From positions 3,162,001-3,226,000 of the forward strand of contig NZ_PHQX01000001.1 in assembly GCF_002803515.1 (NCBI RefSeq): 64,000 bases of DNA, written 5' to 3'. A program made the translations under genes and the position numbers. The notes under the pieces were generated by a model. The model made no database searches. It worked only from the letters and a program-made list of their open reading frames with translations, and was not told the origin of the DNA. Source of the stretch: Stenotrophomonas lactitubi. GTDB lineage: Bacteria > Pseudomonadota > Gammaproteobacteria > Xanthomonadales > Xanthomonadaceae. Positions 1 to 7,807 of this stretch are shown piece by piece (the first letter of the stretch is position 1; every line of letters begins with the position of its first letter).

Positions 1-510
1 ACCCAGCACCAACGACAACAGGCTGAACACCAGCACCGACAGGAACAGCGCGCGGTTGAGCTGCTGCCCACCGCGAACGCTGTCGGTCATGTCGTAGGCC
101 AGGAACGCCCAGGCATCAGGGGTCTTGCGCACGGCCAGCTTGTAGGAATAGCGCTCTCCGCGCTCGTCCACACCGCCCATGTTGTACAGGCCGTCCTTGA
201 ACTCGTACCAGTCCGGCTCCTCCTCGCGCAGCGCCTCGAACTTGTCCGGCTTGATCAGGCGCGCGCGCATCTGCTGCACCGGCAGGTCGGGGTTGCGGTC
301 CGGGCTTTCGTAGTAACGCCGCACGTACTCGCTGATGTTGCGGTTCATCACGTCTTCCACCAACTGGTTTTCCACCCGCATGCGGGCCCAGTTGGTGGCA
401 AACGCGAACAGTGTCGTCAGGCAGAAGCCCAACAACACGAACGAGACGATGATGCGGCTGCGCAGACGCCGCCGATAAGGCGTGCGCCGGCGCTCCCCCT
501 TGCTTGCCAC
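1..510 (-). CDS. Two-component sensor histidine kinase, N-terminal part
   Basis: Partial gene cut by the window edge; 170 codons are visible. The GTG start lies 4 nt after the response-regulator stop, with a GGAAG-like ribosome site, so the two are translated from one operon. A basic N-terminus (about residues 1-18) is followed by a membrane segment near residues 19-41, a periplasmic sensor region, and a second hydrophobic run beginning near residue 154. This is the usual layout of a membrane sensor kinase; the catalytic part is outside the window, so the kinase call rests on the layout and on the regulator upstream. The signal sensed cannot be read from the sequence. Confidence 0.8.
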   Translation of the reverse strand, partial: MASKGERRRTPYRRRLRSRIIVSFVLLGFCLTTLFAFATNWARMRVENQLVEDVMNRNISEYVRRYYESPDRNPDLPVQQMRARLIKPDKFEALREEEPDWYEFKDGLYNMGGVDERGERYSYKLAVRKTPDAWAFLAYDMTDSVRGGQQLNRALFLSVLVFSLLSLVLG

Positions 511-514
511 AGAA

Positions 515-1192
515 TCAGGCTTCCGGCGTGGCGATGCGGTATCCGATGCCATGGCGGGTCTGGATCATCGGCACTTCAAAGGGCTTGTCCACCACAGCGC
601 GCAGGCCATGGATGTGCACGCGCAGCGAATCGGAGTCCGGCAGCTCTTCGCCCCAGACACGGGTTTCCAGTTCCTGCCGGGTGACCACGGCCGGGGCCGC
701 TTCCATCAACGCCTGCAGGATCTTCAGTGCGGTCGGGTTGAGCTGCAGCAGCTTGCCCTGGCGACGCACTTCCAGCGTGTCCAGGTTGTATTCCAGGTCA
801 CCGGTTTCCAGCACGCGGGTCTGCACGCCCTTGCCGCGACGCGACAGGGCGTTCAGACGTACTTCGACTTCCTGCAGCGCGAACGGCTTGATCAGGTAGT
901 CGTCAGCACCGGAATCAAAGCCAGCCAGTTTGTTGTCCAGCGAATCGCGCGCGGTCAACATCAGCACCGGGGTCTGCTTGCGTGCTTCGTTGCGAAGCTT
1001 GCGGCAGACCTCGATACCGTCCATGCCCGGCAGGTTGAGATCCAGGACAATCGCGTCGAACTCGTGCACGACAGCCAGATGCAACCCGGTCACTCCGTCG
1101 GCAGCGAAGTCCACGGTGTGGCCCCGGTCCTCCAGGTAGTCGCCCAGATTGGCCGCAATGTCGCTGTTGTCTTCGATTACCAGGATTCTCAC
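515..1192 (-). CDS. OmpR/PhoP-family response regulator
   Basis: About 225 aa, the usual length for the family. The receiver domain (about residues 1-115) has the acidic pair in VIEDN, the phospho-acceptor Asp in VLDLNLPGMDG, the Thr in MLTARD and the Lys in YLIKPF. The C-terminal winged helix (about residues 125-223) ends in the typical HGIGYR segment. It would bind promoter DNA when phosphorylated by the kinase encoded immediately downstream. Two in-frame GTG codons are possible; the second (at 1192) is chosen because an AGAGG site sits 5 nt before it. The gene follows the secreted-protein gene at 1201 with an 8-nt gap, suggesting one operon. Confidence 0.9.
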   Translation of the reverse strand: MRILVIEDNSDIAANLGDYLEDRGHTVDFAADGVTGLHLAVVHEFDAIVLDLNLPGMDGIEVCRKLRNEARKQTPVLMLTARDSLDNKLAGFDSGADDYLIKPFALQEVEVRLNALSRRGKGVQTRVLETGDLEYNLDTLEVRRQGKLLQLNPTALKILQALMEAAPAVVTRQELETRVWGEELPDSDSLRVHIHGLRAVVDKPFEVPMIQTRHGIGYRIATPEA

Positions 1193-1200
1193 TGTCACCT

Positions 1201-1674
1201 CTAATTGACGAATTTACCGACGCGCTGGGCCTGGCCCATGTCGCGCTGTGCCTTGTCCTTCTGCCGAGCACGCTCGGCGACGGTCATGCATTGCGTGGAC
1301 GACATGTTGGAACCGATGGCCTTCTCACGTCGGCATATTAGACGACTATCTTCACGCGCCTGTGTCAAAACGGTGTTCACGACCTGCTGATCGTTGAAGA
1401 CCTCAGTTCGTACCGATTCAGGCATCGCCTCCCTGGTCGGATACTGCTCGGCGGCGGCACGGATGCGAACCAGGGTCTCACGGACCTTGCCGCGCTCTTC
1501 CTGGCGCAGCTCGGAATAGGTTTCGCCGTCGTTGAGTTCGATCTCGATGCGCTCAATCTGCTGCAGCAGCGGCTTGCCCGGCAAGAACACCTCTTCGGCA
1601 CTCTTGGCCGCTGCCGAGGCAGCAACCAGCACCAATGCCGAAACCAGAACCGCTGATATCACTGGATGCTTCAT
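1201..1674 (-). CDS. Small secreted protein, paralogue of the 1763-2239 gene
   Basis: 157 aa with a clear signal peptide (MKHPVIS followed by a hydrophobic run to about residue 22, Ala-rich cleavage region). The mature part is charged and helical. It shares with the neighbouring gene the segments VFNDQ, VN.(V/I)LT.A..DSR.IC, GSNM and C(M/L)TVA, including two cysteines that could form a disulfide in the periplasm. It lies directly upstream of the response regulator and sensor kinase, so it may belong to the same regulon. No function is recognised; it is a Xanthomonadaceae-type hypothetical protein. Confidence 0.75.
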   Translation of the reverse strand: MKHPVISAVLVSALVLVAASAAAKSAEEVFLPGKPLLQQIERIEIELNDGETYSELRQEERGKVRETLVRIRAAAEQYPTREAMPESVRTEVFNDQQVVNTVLTQAREDSRLICRREKAIGSNMSSTQCMTVAERARQKDKAQRDMGQAQRVGKFVN

Positions 1675-1762
1675 ACAAACGAATCCCTGTCTGAGGTGAA
1701 CGCCGACTGTATGCGGATGCGCGCTCTGCCAGCAAGTGCTGGCCGGCAGGGTGCAGGCGGCC

Positions 1763-2239
1763 CTAAAGCTTGGAATCCGGATTCAAATTGCTATTGGTGC
1801 GCTGGTCGTTGAGCAGGGCCTTGCCCTTCTCTTCGATACGTCGCCGCTGGGCGACGGTCAGGCAGCGGCTCTTGGGCATATTGCTGCCCGTAGTGCGCTG
1901 GTATGAGCAGATCTGGCGACTGTCGTCGTGGGCGCGCGTGAGGATGATGTTGACCCGCTCCTGATCGTTGAAAACGTCGTTCTGCACCTGCGGCGGCAAC
2001 TCCTGGACGGTCTGGCGGTCGCCCATCCGCTGGGTGATCCGCGCCAGCGCCTGCTGGACCTGACTGCGGTCCTCGGCGGAGATTTCGTTGTAATCGCCCT
2101 GCTGCAGGGCTTTTTCGACCTGGCGGACCTGCTCGGCCACCGGGCTCTGGCGGTCCATCTGCACAGCCGCCTTTTCCGGCTTGGCCAGTGCAACGCCAGG
2201 CAGGCACAGCAACAGCACGATCATCGTGGTGCGGTACAT
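1763..2239 (-). CDS. Small secreted protein, paralogue of the 1201-1674 gene
   Basis: 158 aa. The start at 2239 is chosen because a GGAGG site lies just upstream and because the protein then begins with a signal peptide (MYRTTMIVLLLCLPGVALA). The mature protein is Gln/Arg-rich and helical, with the two conserved cysteines and the VFNDQ, GSNM and CLTVAQR segments shared with the downstream paralogue. The two genes form a tandem duplication on the same strand, followed by the two-component genes. Function unknown; periplasmic location is inferred. Confidence 0.75.
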   Translation of the reverse strand: MYRTTMIVLLLCLPGVALAKPEKAAVQMDRQSPVAEQVRQVEKALQQGDYNEISAEDRSQVQQALARITQRMGDRQTVQELPPQVQNDVFNDQERVNIILTRAHDDSRQICSYQRTTGSNMPKSRCLTVAQRRRIEEKGKALLNDQRTNSNLNPDSKL

Positions 2240-2339
2240 CGCCAACCTCCCGATCCTTCGGAACGAAGGCCCAACTCTACGAGTGTCCCCGCGCGCCCAC
2301 AAGGGACCCTTGGCAGGGGGGCATCGAGCATAAAAAAGA

Positions 2340-2362
2340 CCCAGGCGGTGCACCCGCCTGGG
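2340..2362 (-). terminator. Rho-independent terminator after rimK
   Basis: A 9-bp perfect GC-rich stem (CCCAGGCGG with CCGCCTGGG) and a 5-nt loop. Read on the minus strand it is followed by TCTTTTTT, so it terminates transcripts coming from rimK. Confidence 0.85.
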
Positions 2363-2494
2363 CCTGAAGTTGTATCCCGATACCGATCCTGCTGAGAGGC
2401 AGAGCTGCGGTTCGTTGAAGGCTACGCCCGGGGCGATTAAAGCGGTGTTAAACCCGCCAACCCTGCCTGAATTAAATTTCAACCCGCTGAAATA

Positions 2495-3373
2495 TCAAGG
2501 TTTTTTGATTTTCTCGACATGCGCGATGATGCGTGCGGCCACGTCCACCCCGCAGGCAGCCTCGATCCCTTCCAGACCCGGGGTGGAGTTCACCTCCAAC
2601 ACCAGCGGGCCGCGCTCGGAGCGGATCAGGTCCACGCCACAGACGCCCAACCCCAGCGCCTTGGCGGAACGCACCGCCACCTGCTGCTCGGCCCGGCTGG
2701 CCTTGGACGCCACCGCGGTACCGCCGGCATGCAGGTTCGAGCGGAAATCCCCTTCCGGGGCCTGACGCTGCATCGACGCCACCACCTGGTCGCCGACCAC
2801 GAAGCAGCGCAGGTCGGCGCCCTTGGCCTCGCCGATGAACTCCTGCATCAGGAAGTTGGCATACAGCCCACGCAGGGCTTCGACGATGCCGCGCGAAGCG
2901 CTGGCCTTCTCGGTGAGGATCACACCGCGGCCCTGGGTGCCTTCGTTGAGCTTCACCACGTGCGGCGGCGGGCCGAGCATGGACAGCAGGTCGACGGTGT
3001 CGTCAGGGTTGTCGCCAAAGACGGTGACCGGCATGTCGATGCCCTTGGCCGCCAGCAGCTGGTGCGCCCGCAGCTTGTCGCGCGAACGCAGGATCGCGTC
3101 GGACGGGTTGGGCGTGCGCGCGCCCATCAGCTCGAACTGGCGCAGCACGGCGGTGCCGTAGCGGGTGACCGAAGCGCCGATGCGCGGGATGACCGCGTCT
3201 ACGCCGGTCATCGGCCGGCCCTTGTAGTGCATGGAAAAGCCGTCCGCGGCGATGCGCATGTAGCAGCGCAGCGGATCCAGGATGCGTACGGTATGGCCGC
3301 GCGCGCGCGCGGCCTCGACCAGCCGACGGGTGGAATAGAGCCGGGTGTTGCGGGACAGGATGGCGAGCTTCAT
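2495..3373 (-). CDS. rimK: RimK-type ribosomal protein S6 L-glutamate ligase
   Basis: 292 aa, close to the usual 290-300 of RimK. The ATP-grasp enzyme adds glutamate residues to the C-terminus of ribosomal protein S6. Visible features are the N-terminal KLAILSRN segment, the ATP-binding region [13 protein letters not shown], the [19 protein letters not shown] segment, and the metal-binding end [13 protein letters not shown]. The start at 3373 begins at MKLAILSRN; the open frame extends further upstream but without homology. The gene has its own downstream terminator. It could act on another poly-glutamate substrate, as RimK relatives do. Confidence 0.93.
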   Translation of the reverse strand: MKLAILSRNTRLYSTRRLVEAARARGHTVRILDPLRCYMRIAADGFSMHYKGRPMTGVDAVIPRIGASVTRYGTAVLRQFELMGARTPNPSDAILRSRDKLRAHQLLAAKGIDMPVTVFGDNPDDTVDLLSMLGPPPHVVKLNEGTQGRGVILTEKASASRGIVEALRGLYANFLMQEFIGEAKGADLRCFVVGDQVVASMQRQAPEGDFRSNLHAGGTAVASKASRAEQQVAVRSAKALGLGVCGVDLIRSERGPLVLEVNSTPGLEGIEAACGVDVAARIIAHVEKIKKP

Positions 3374-3467
3374 CGCAGTGGGATCGGTCGGCAGGCGCGC
3401 AGCATAGCGTGGCGACGTTGCGTCTGGATGATGCTGTTCGGTCCATGCGCGGCAGGGGCTGCCCAGC

Positions 3468-3710
3468 TCAATCGGGGCCTGGCAGCACCGACGGATATGT
3501 GCGCGCCGCTTCGCCCAGCGCCGCGATGCAGGCCATCTGGATCGCCGATCCACTGAAGGCCTCCTGATAGATCTGCCCGATCAACTGCGCCGCCTGCGGG
3601 CCACCGGCGCGCCCGAGTGCTCGAACCGCTTCAACCTGTTTGGCCGAGCCAATGCCAGCGGAAAGAAAGATCCGATGCAGCGCGGTGACGACGTCATCCC
3701 TGCGATCCAT
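3468..3710 (-). CDS. Small alpha-helical protein, unknown function
   Basis: 80 aa, starting MDRRDDVV at 3710. The sequence is rich in Ala, Gly and helical repeats ([19 protein letters not shown] and [16 protein letters not shown] look like two short HEAT-like helical hairpins). No signal peptide or membrane segment. It lies between rimK and the tRNA-Gly terminator on the ordinary chromosome side of the island. A real but uncharacterised gene is likely; the start could be further upstream. Confidence 0.5.
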   Translation of the reverse strand: MDRRDDVVTALHRIFLSAGIGSAKQVEAVRALGRAGGPQAAQLIGQIYQEAFSGSAIQMACIAALGEAARTYPSVLPGPD

Positions 3711-3803
3711 GCCGGCGTACTCCCTGAAATGAGAGCAATACGCTAGCGGAGGCCGCAGCGGCCGGACATGCGGATTGTTTGAATCTGTACGCCGTGCGCA
3801 AAC

Positions 3804-3839
3804 GAAAAACCCCGGAAACGACAATGCCGCTTCCGGGGT
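3804..3839 (-). terminator. Native terminator of tRNA-Gly, now stranded at the far end of the island
   Basis: A 9-bp stem (ACCCCGGAA with TTCCGGGGT, arms 3809-3817 and 3831-3839) followed on the minus strand by TTTTT. It sits 9 bp past the displaced tRNA 3' end at 3848, the correct place and strand for the tRNA-Gly transcript before the island inserted. Confidence 0.8.
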
Positions 3840-3847
3840 CTGGATTC

Positions 3848-3864
3848 TGGAGCGGGCGAAGGGA
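3848..3864. other. Left attachment site, displaced tRNA-Gly 3' end
   Basis: 17 bp (TGGAGCGGGCGAAGGGA) matching 16 of 17 positions at 23871-23887 inside the tRNA-Gly gene. The complement ends CGCCCGCTCCA, which pairs perfectly with the tRNA 5' acceptor arm GCGGGCG. This copy is therefore read as the original chromosomal tRNA end, pushed 20 kb away by integration. It marks the left boundary of the island. Confidence 0.88.
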
Positions 3865-3930
3865 TGATACCCAACCCAACGCTAAGTCACTGTCCTGCCT
3901 CACGTTTCGAAGAAGAGACAGCTAAAAAAA

Positions 3931-3949
3931 CGATACCTCAAACGATACC
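3931..3949 (+). repeat. Left copy of 19-bp direct repeat, probable integrase arm site
   Basis: CGATACCTCAAACGATACC, identical to 23772-23790 near the other end. Each copy holds two CGATACC heptamers 12 bp apart. The copies lie 66 bp and 80 bp from the two att cores, so in the circular form they would flank attP on both sides, as arm-type binding sites of tyrosine integrases do. Confidence 0.75.
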
Positions 3950-4425
3950 CCACTATATGCAGATGAAGGCCGCTACTCAAGTCACCCTCGATAGGATCCT
4001 AGCTCACTGGCTGGCACGACTGCTGCGAACTTACACAAATTCCTGACTCGGTCATCGCAAAGCTACAGCGATCATCATCAGTGGAGAGAAATCACCGCAT
4101 TGAGAGCCCAAGGTATCCCTTCGCTTCATAAGCAGGCGCCGACGACGCCCGATTAAAAATATAGCAAGCATAACGGACCGCCACCGGGCAGCCTACAATC
4201 CAAATATGCTTGTTCTCGTTAGGACGAAATCCAAGATTCGGAAGAATCCAAAATAGAAAACCCGCCACCACCAAAAGCGCTGATCTCAGGCCAGGACGCA
4301 GCCATAGCTGCGACCTGGCGCGCTCCCACGAGAACTAGAGGACAACTAGGCTACAAACTAACCATTGTTGCGGACAGTTTAGGAGATGCTCGAAAGGGCC
4401 CGCCCATACGCTCAACTGGGCCCTT
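3950..4425. other. Gene-poor left end of island
   Basis: About 480 bases of lower-GC sequence between the left arm repeat and the end of the ParA-like gene. No convincing gene is seen. A 60-codon minus-strand frame at 4092-4274 has some hydrophobic residues but only TTG/GTG starts and no ribosome site. Confidence 0.4.
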
Positions 4426-5412
4426 CTAAAGCAGCCCAACCAAAGTTTCGGCCATTGGCTCATAGAGCTCTCGTGTTTCCCGCGCTTTAGACTGGTGCGC
4501 TCCGCGCAGCCCATCGCGCGCAGTGCAATCGAAAATTGGCTTCCGCGCCTCCTGGGAATACGGAACCAAGCTATGAAGATTAGGAATTCCACCTAGATCC
4601 CAGCCATCATCTGACCAGTGCTGTACCTGACCCAGCGGTTCCAGCTTTTCAACAATGTTTTGCTGGATTGCAGCCTCAAGGCGATTTCCAAACATTGCCC
4701 AGCCCCTCGTCATCCCATCCTCATTTGACCGCATATTGTGCTGCTGGCGGACGTAGCCTAGAAACACAGGCCGGCCACTCGGAAGATCTATATCAACCGC
4801 CTGAGAAGCACCCTTGACCTGATCCCACTCCGAGCGCCACGAGACCAGTTTGTTGCCTAGGTTCTGCGTGCCGCGAATTGAGAAAAGATCGGGCGCAACA
4901 GGCACAATGAAATAATCGCAAGCCGTCAGAATCGTGCGGTTCAGCGGCCCAAGATTAGGACCCATGTCGATAAACGTTACATCCGAATCAATTTTCTCCT
5001 CCGCTGCATTAATATAGCGATGAATGGCCGTCTGCTTGCGGATGTCCGCGCTGCTCCCCCCCTTAGCCCTATTCCAGGTATCAGCAAGAACGTCTTCGAA
5101 ATCACTAAGCATAGGATCACCGGGCACGATCCAAATCCCCTCATATTCCTCACTAGCAACCGAAGGGCGGCGGTCATAAATATCGCCAATACTTTCATGA
5201 ACACGTTCAATATTCTTAAAGAGGCTGTTTCCGCTGGGCGACCACGCCTGCTCAATTGACTTATCGGCGAGACAATATGCCGAAAGATTGCACTGCGGAT
5301 CTGCATCCACGAGCAAAATATTCTTCCCCATTCCGGCCAACACATGCGCAACGTGGTAGGTATATGTAGTCTTACCCACGCCACCCTTGTTATTAAATAT
5401 ACCAATCCTCAA
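4426..5412 (-). CDS. ParA/MinD-like ATPase
   Basis: 328 aa. The N-terminus has the deviant Walker A motif KGGVGKTT, then LLVDADPQ (Walker A'), and FIDMGPNLGPLN (Walker B region), with the late segment CDYFIVPVAPD typical of ParA/Soj ATPases. Such proteins dimerise on ATP and bind DNA or membranes to position cargo. A TTG start at 5412 is preferred because GGGAGAG lies 6 nt before it and the motif then begins directly; an upstream TTG at 5433 is possible. No ParB partner is encoded nearby. It is the last gene of a minus-strand run with the kinase-PurZ-like genes (79-nt gap), so it may work in that system or in maintenance of the excised island. Confidence 0.85.
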   Translation of the reverse strand: MRIGIFNNKGGVGKTTYTYHVAHVLAGMGKNILLVDADPQCNLSAYCLADKSIEQAWSPSGNSLFKNIERVHESIGDIYDRRPSVASEEYEGIWIVPGDPMLSDFEDVLADTWNRAKGGSSADIRKQTAIHRYINAAEEKIDSDVTFIDMGPNLGPLNRTILTACDYFIVPVAPDLFSIRGTQNLGNKLVSWRSEWDQVKGASQAVDIDLPSGRPVFLGYVRQQHNMRSNEDGMTRGWAMFGNRLEAAIQQNIVEKLEPLGQVQHWSDDGWDLGGIPNLHSLVPYSQEARKPIFDCTARDGLRGAHQSKARETRELYEPMAETLVGLL

Positions 5413-5491
5413 GCTTACTCTCCCGGCGTACAATTGAAATAAACCAACAACTCATAAGCCAACAGCAATCAAGCTCTGAAAGCCCCCCAAG

Positions 5492-6145
5492 CTAATCACG
5501 ACTCCACACTACGCCGAGCTCGTCCGAGCCCCTCATCCGAGTGACTGCCACGACGTGATTCTTGATATCAGGAACTCCATACTCAATGACCAGCTCCACA
5601 ACCTCTTTTTGCGGCAATCCACTGGGACGCACGGGATACTCATCAATAGATTTGAAGATCGACGCATCACGTGGATGGGGCATTGGCCATGTATTTCCAG
5701 AATTCATGTGGCAAAGGCGGACCCGCGATGCATGACTCGTCAAAAGGCTTGATGTATCTAAAGTAAGCACATCATGCTCAAAATCTCGATACGAGTTCAG
5801 CAATCGAAGCAGTCGCTCTTTGCGCGCCCAGAAGAACACCTTCCCGTTGATCAGGCGATACCAGTCTGCGGCGCTAACATCGGACGGCAGCGCCATCTCA
5901 ATTCGCTTGGGTGGCATTGGCTTTTGGTCCCGCAACACAATGTCATCTGAAAGCCCCGGATGGATTGACGCCATCTCGGGACGATGGCGATCCTCGAAGC
6001 CAGCGCGCTCTGGCCCGCTGACGTTGAGAATATCCAACGCAGCCGTTGCTGAGAGGAGCCCCCTGTCTCGAATGCTTGGCCAAGAGCCAGCATTGGCCAT
6101 ATGGAAAACCTGCGGGTAGCGATTTACGAGGAAGTTGATGTCCAA
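5492..6145 (-). CDS. DUF7002-type protein, possibly ADP-ribosyltransferase-like
   Basis: 217 aa. The N-terminal segment RYPQVFHMANAGSWPSIRD followed by RGLLSATAALD is what I recognise as the DUF7002 signature. Its His-x(n)-Ser-Ile-x(3)-Gly-Leu-Leu pattern resembles the opening strand and helix of ADP-ribosyltransferase folds such as DarT; that link is an inference from pattern only. Later parts hold KVFFWARKERLLRLLN and DVLTLDTSSLL. The TTG at 6145 is taken as start since homology begins there, 14 nt after the stop of the PurZ-like fusion gene; an earlier TTG (6178) would overlap that gene. The tight spacing argues for one operon and a shared function. Confidence 0.65.
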   Translation of the reverse strand: MDINFLVNRYPQVFHMANAGSWPSIRDRGLLSATAALDILNVSGPERAGFEDRHRPEMASIHPGLSDDIVLRDQKPMPPKRIEMALPSDVSAADWYRLINGKVFFWARKERLLRLLNSYRDFEHDVLTLDTSSLLTSHASRVRLCHMNSGNTWPMPHPRDASIFKSIDEYPVRPSGLPQKEVVELVIEYGVPDIKNHVVAVTRMRGSDELGVVWSRD

Positions 6146-6159
6146 GTGTAACGTCCAAT

Positions 6160-7806
6160 TCAAGATCGAGCGGTCCAATTCCTGCGATCAATGATGGATC
6201 GCAAGTCGTCAAAATCGGCATCCTTTTGGGGGAAGCGCGTGTTGATCAGCGACACCGGGGCCTGAGCGACACGCTCCACTTCCTCGATAAACTTGATCGT
6301 ATCTACAGCCAGCTGGTCAAACCGCCTAGCCTGTTGATTGGCTTGATCCAGGTAGTCAACAAAAGTGAGCACAATATCGGTTGGTGCGTTCAAGTTGCAG
6401 GCTCGACGAAACTCTCGCCACTCGAACCACCCAACCCGGCGCTTCCGCCTTGTGGTTGATGTAATCTCCGCCGCGACAACATCATCGGCAACAAGCTTGG
6501 CTTTCCTGGCTACTTCCTCGAAAGTAGTCTCATTCTTCAAAGATCCAGAAACATGACCCTCTTCTCCGTCAGGATTGGCGACCCTGATGGGCGTCGTCCG
6601 TACGACCATGAGTATTTTTCGCACGCGACTTGGTGAAATCCCCGCCTCAGCCAAGCATCCCGCAACGTTCGTATCTCGTGACGTCACATAGGGGTAGGTT
6701 CCGTGGTAAAGGCTAAGAGCACTACCCTGAGTTCCTTCTAAAAGCACAGATCGACGGAAGCGATAAGCCTCTTCCAAGACCTCCTCCGTGGGTCGCAAAA
6801 AGCTAGCTAGCTCGGGGATGTGCTTGGCAAGCCTAACAGGGCTGGACAGCGAGCCCCGATGTCTAATCCTCCGAGCCTTGGCGGCACCGCTGCCGCTACC
6901 GGTCGATGCGATGGCCCCCACCACACCGCCGCCCTCCTCAGCAATATCCTCCTGCTCGATGATTGTTGCCTGAGGATCGATGAAGATGCGCTCCTGCTCG
7001 ATCCTGAACTGGTGAATTTCAGCGAGCAGCTTCTCGACATTGATGGTAAAGCCTGGCCCTAGAACGAGAGAGGCCTTAGAGAAACTTGCTCCTGATGGGA
7101 GCTGATGGTGGATCGCTTTCCCAGAGGCGTTGGCGACTGTGTGCCCGGCATTGGGTCCGCCAACTCGAACGAGAACGTCATACTCGTTTGCGAGATAAGC
7201 GACAATATTTCCCTTACCCTCGCTCCCGTACTGTCCACCAACGAGCACATCGACGCATCTTACATCCGGCGAGGTGAGGAGGTGCAGGTGCGCCGCGACA
7301 CGCACCAACGTGTCGCCGTGATCTGATCGAGTGGTCGAGATGCGCACGTCAGCATCGGCCTTCAGTGCATCCACCTCTTCTTCGGACAGCACATCTACCT
7401 CTTCGTAGGACGGCGCGCCTGGCGCGGCCCCGTCGCCATCCATATACGTCGCATGAAGTCTCTCCCTGGACGCGTACAGATGTACGTGCGTCAGTCGACC
7501 CGTAAAGCGGGACCTCAGTTGATTGACCACCGAAGAAGACGGTGCGCCGTCAACGACGAGCCCAGGCTCCGCCTCTCCAAGCTTCTGTACGCCCTCCAAA
7601 ATCTCAGTGAGGATGGCTTGTTCAAAGGCTAAGCGCTGAGCAGTTGCGAACGACGCTGTGTCGCCGCTTTCTGCTGGACGACCAGCGCTTTGCATAGCTC
7701 TTGGAGCGTGAACGCGAAACCCATAGGTCTCTTGCAGCGCGTGGGCAAGCCCGGACTTTCCAGCACCTAGCTTTCCTGTAATGACGACAATGGCATGCTG
7801 ATTCAC
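6160..7806 (-). CDS. P-loop kinase fused to adenylosuccinate synthetase (PurA/PurZ-like)
   Basis: 548 aa. Residues 1 to about 180 are a P-loop nucleotide-kinase domain (GKLGAGKS at 11-18, VVDGAPSS near 84-91). Residues from about 184 are an adenylosuccinate synthetase: GGQYGSEGKG at 190-199, GGPNAGHT at 216-223 with the catalytic His, LEGTQG at 356-361, HGTYPYVTS at 368-376, RRKRRVGWF at 453-461, and a late LTFVDYLD. Ordinary PurA joins aspartate to IMP with GTP. Here the Asp that is the catalytic base in E. coli PurA (GQWGDEGKG) is Ser195. From memory, phage PurZ, which acts on dGMP to make 2-aminoadenine, also has Ser at this place. It starts with GTG, 1 nt after the kinase stop, so translation is coupled. 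Confidence 0.88.
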   Translation of the reverse strand: MNQHAIVVITGKLGAGKSGLAHALQETYGFRVHAPRAMQSAGRPAESGDTASFATAQRLAFEQAILTEILEGVQKLGEAEPGLVVDGAPSSSVVNQLRSRFTGRLTHVHLYASRERLHATYMDGDGAAPGAPSYEEVDVLSEEEVDALKADADVRISTTRSDHGDTLVRVAAHLHLLTSPDVRCVDVLVGGQYGSEGKGNIVAYLANEYDVLVRVGGPNAGHTVANASGKAIHHQLPSGASFSKASLVLGPGFTINVEKLLAEIHQFRIEQERIFIDPQATIIEQEDIAEEGGGVVGAIASTGSGSGAAKARRIRHRGSLSSPVRLAKHIPELASFLRPTEEVLEEAYRFRRSVLLEGTQGSALSLYHGTYPYVTSRDTNVAGCLAEAGISPSRVRKILMVVRTTPIRVANPDGEEGHVSGSLKNETTFEEVARKAKLVADDVVAAEITSTTRRKRRVGWFEWREFRRACNLNAPTDIVLTFVDYLDQANQQARRFDQLAVDTIKFIEEVERVAQAPVSLINTRFPQKDADFDDLRSIIDRRNWTARS

Positions 7807-7807
7807 G

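Noticed and set aside
4092..4274. 60-codon minus-strand frame with hydrophobic start at the island left end
   Set aside because: Only TTG/GTG starts, no ribosome site and no family resemblance.
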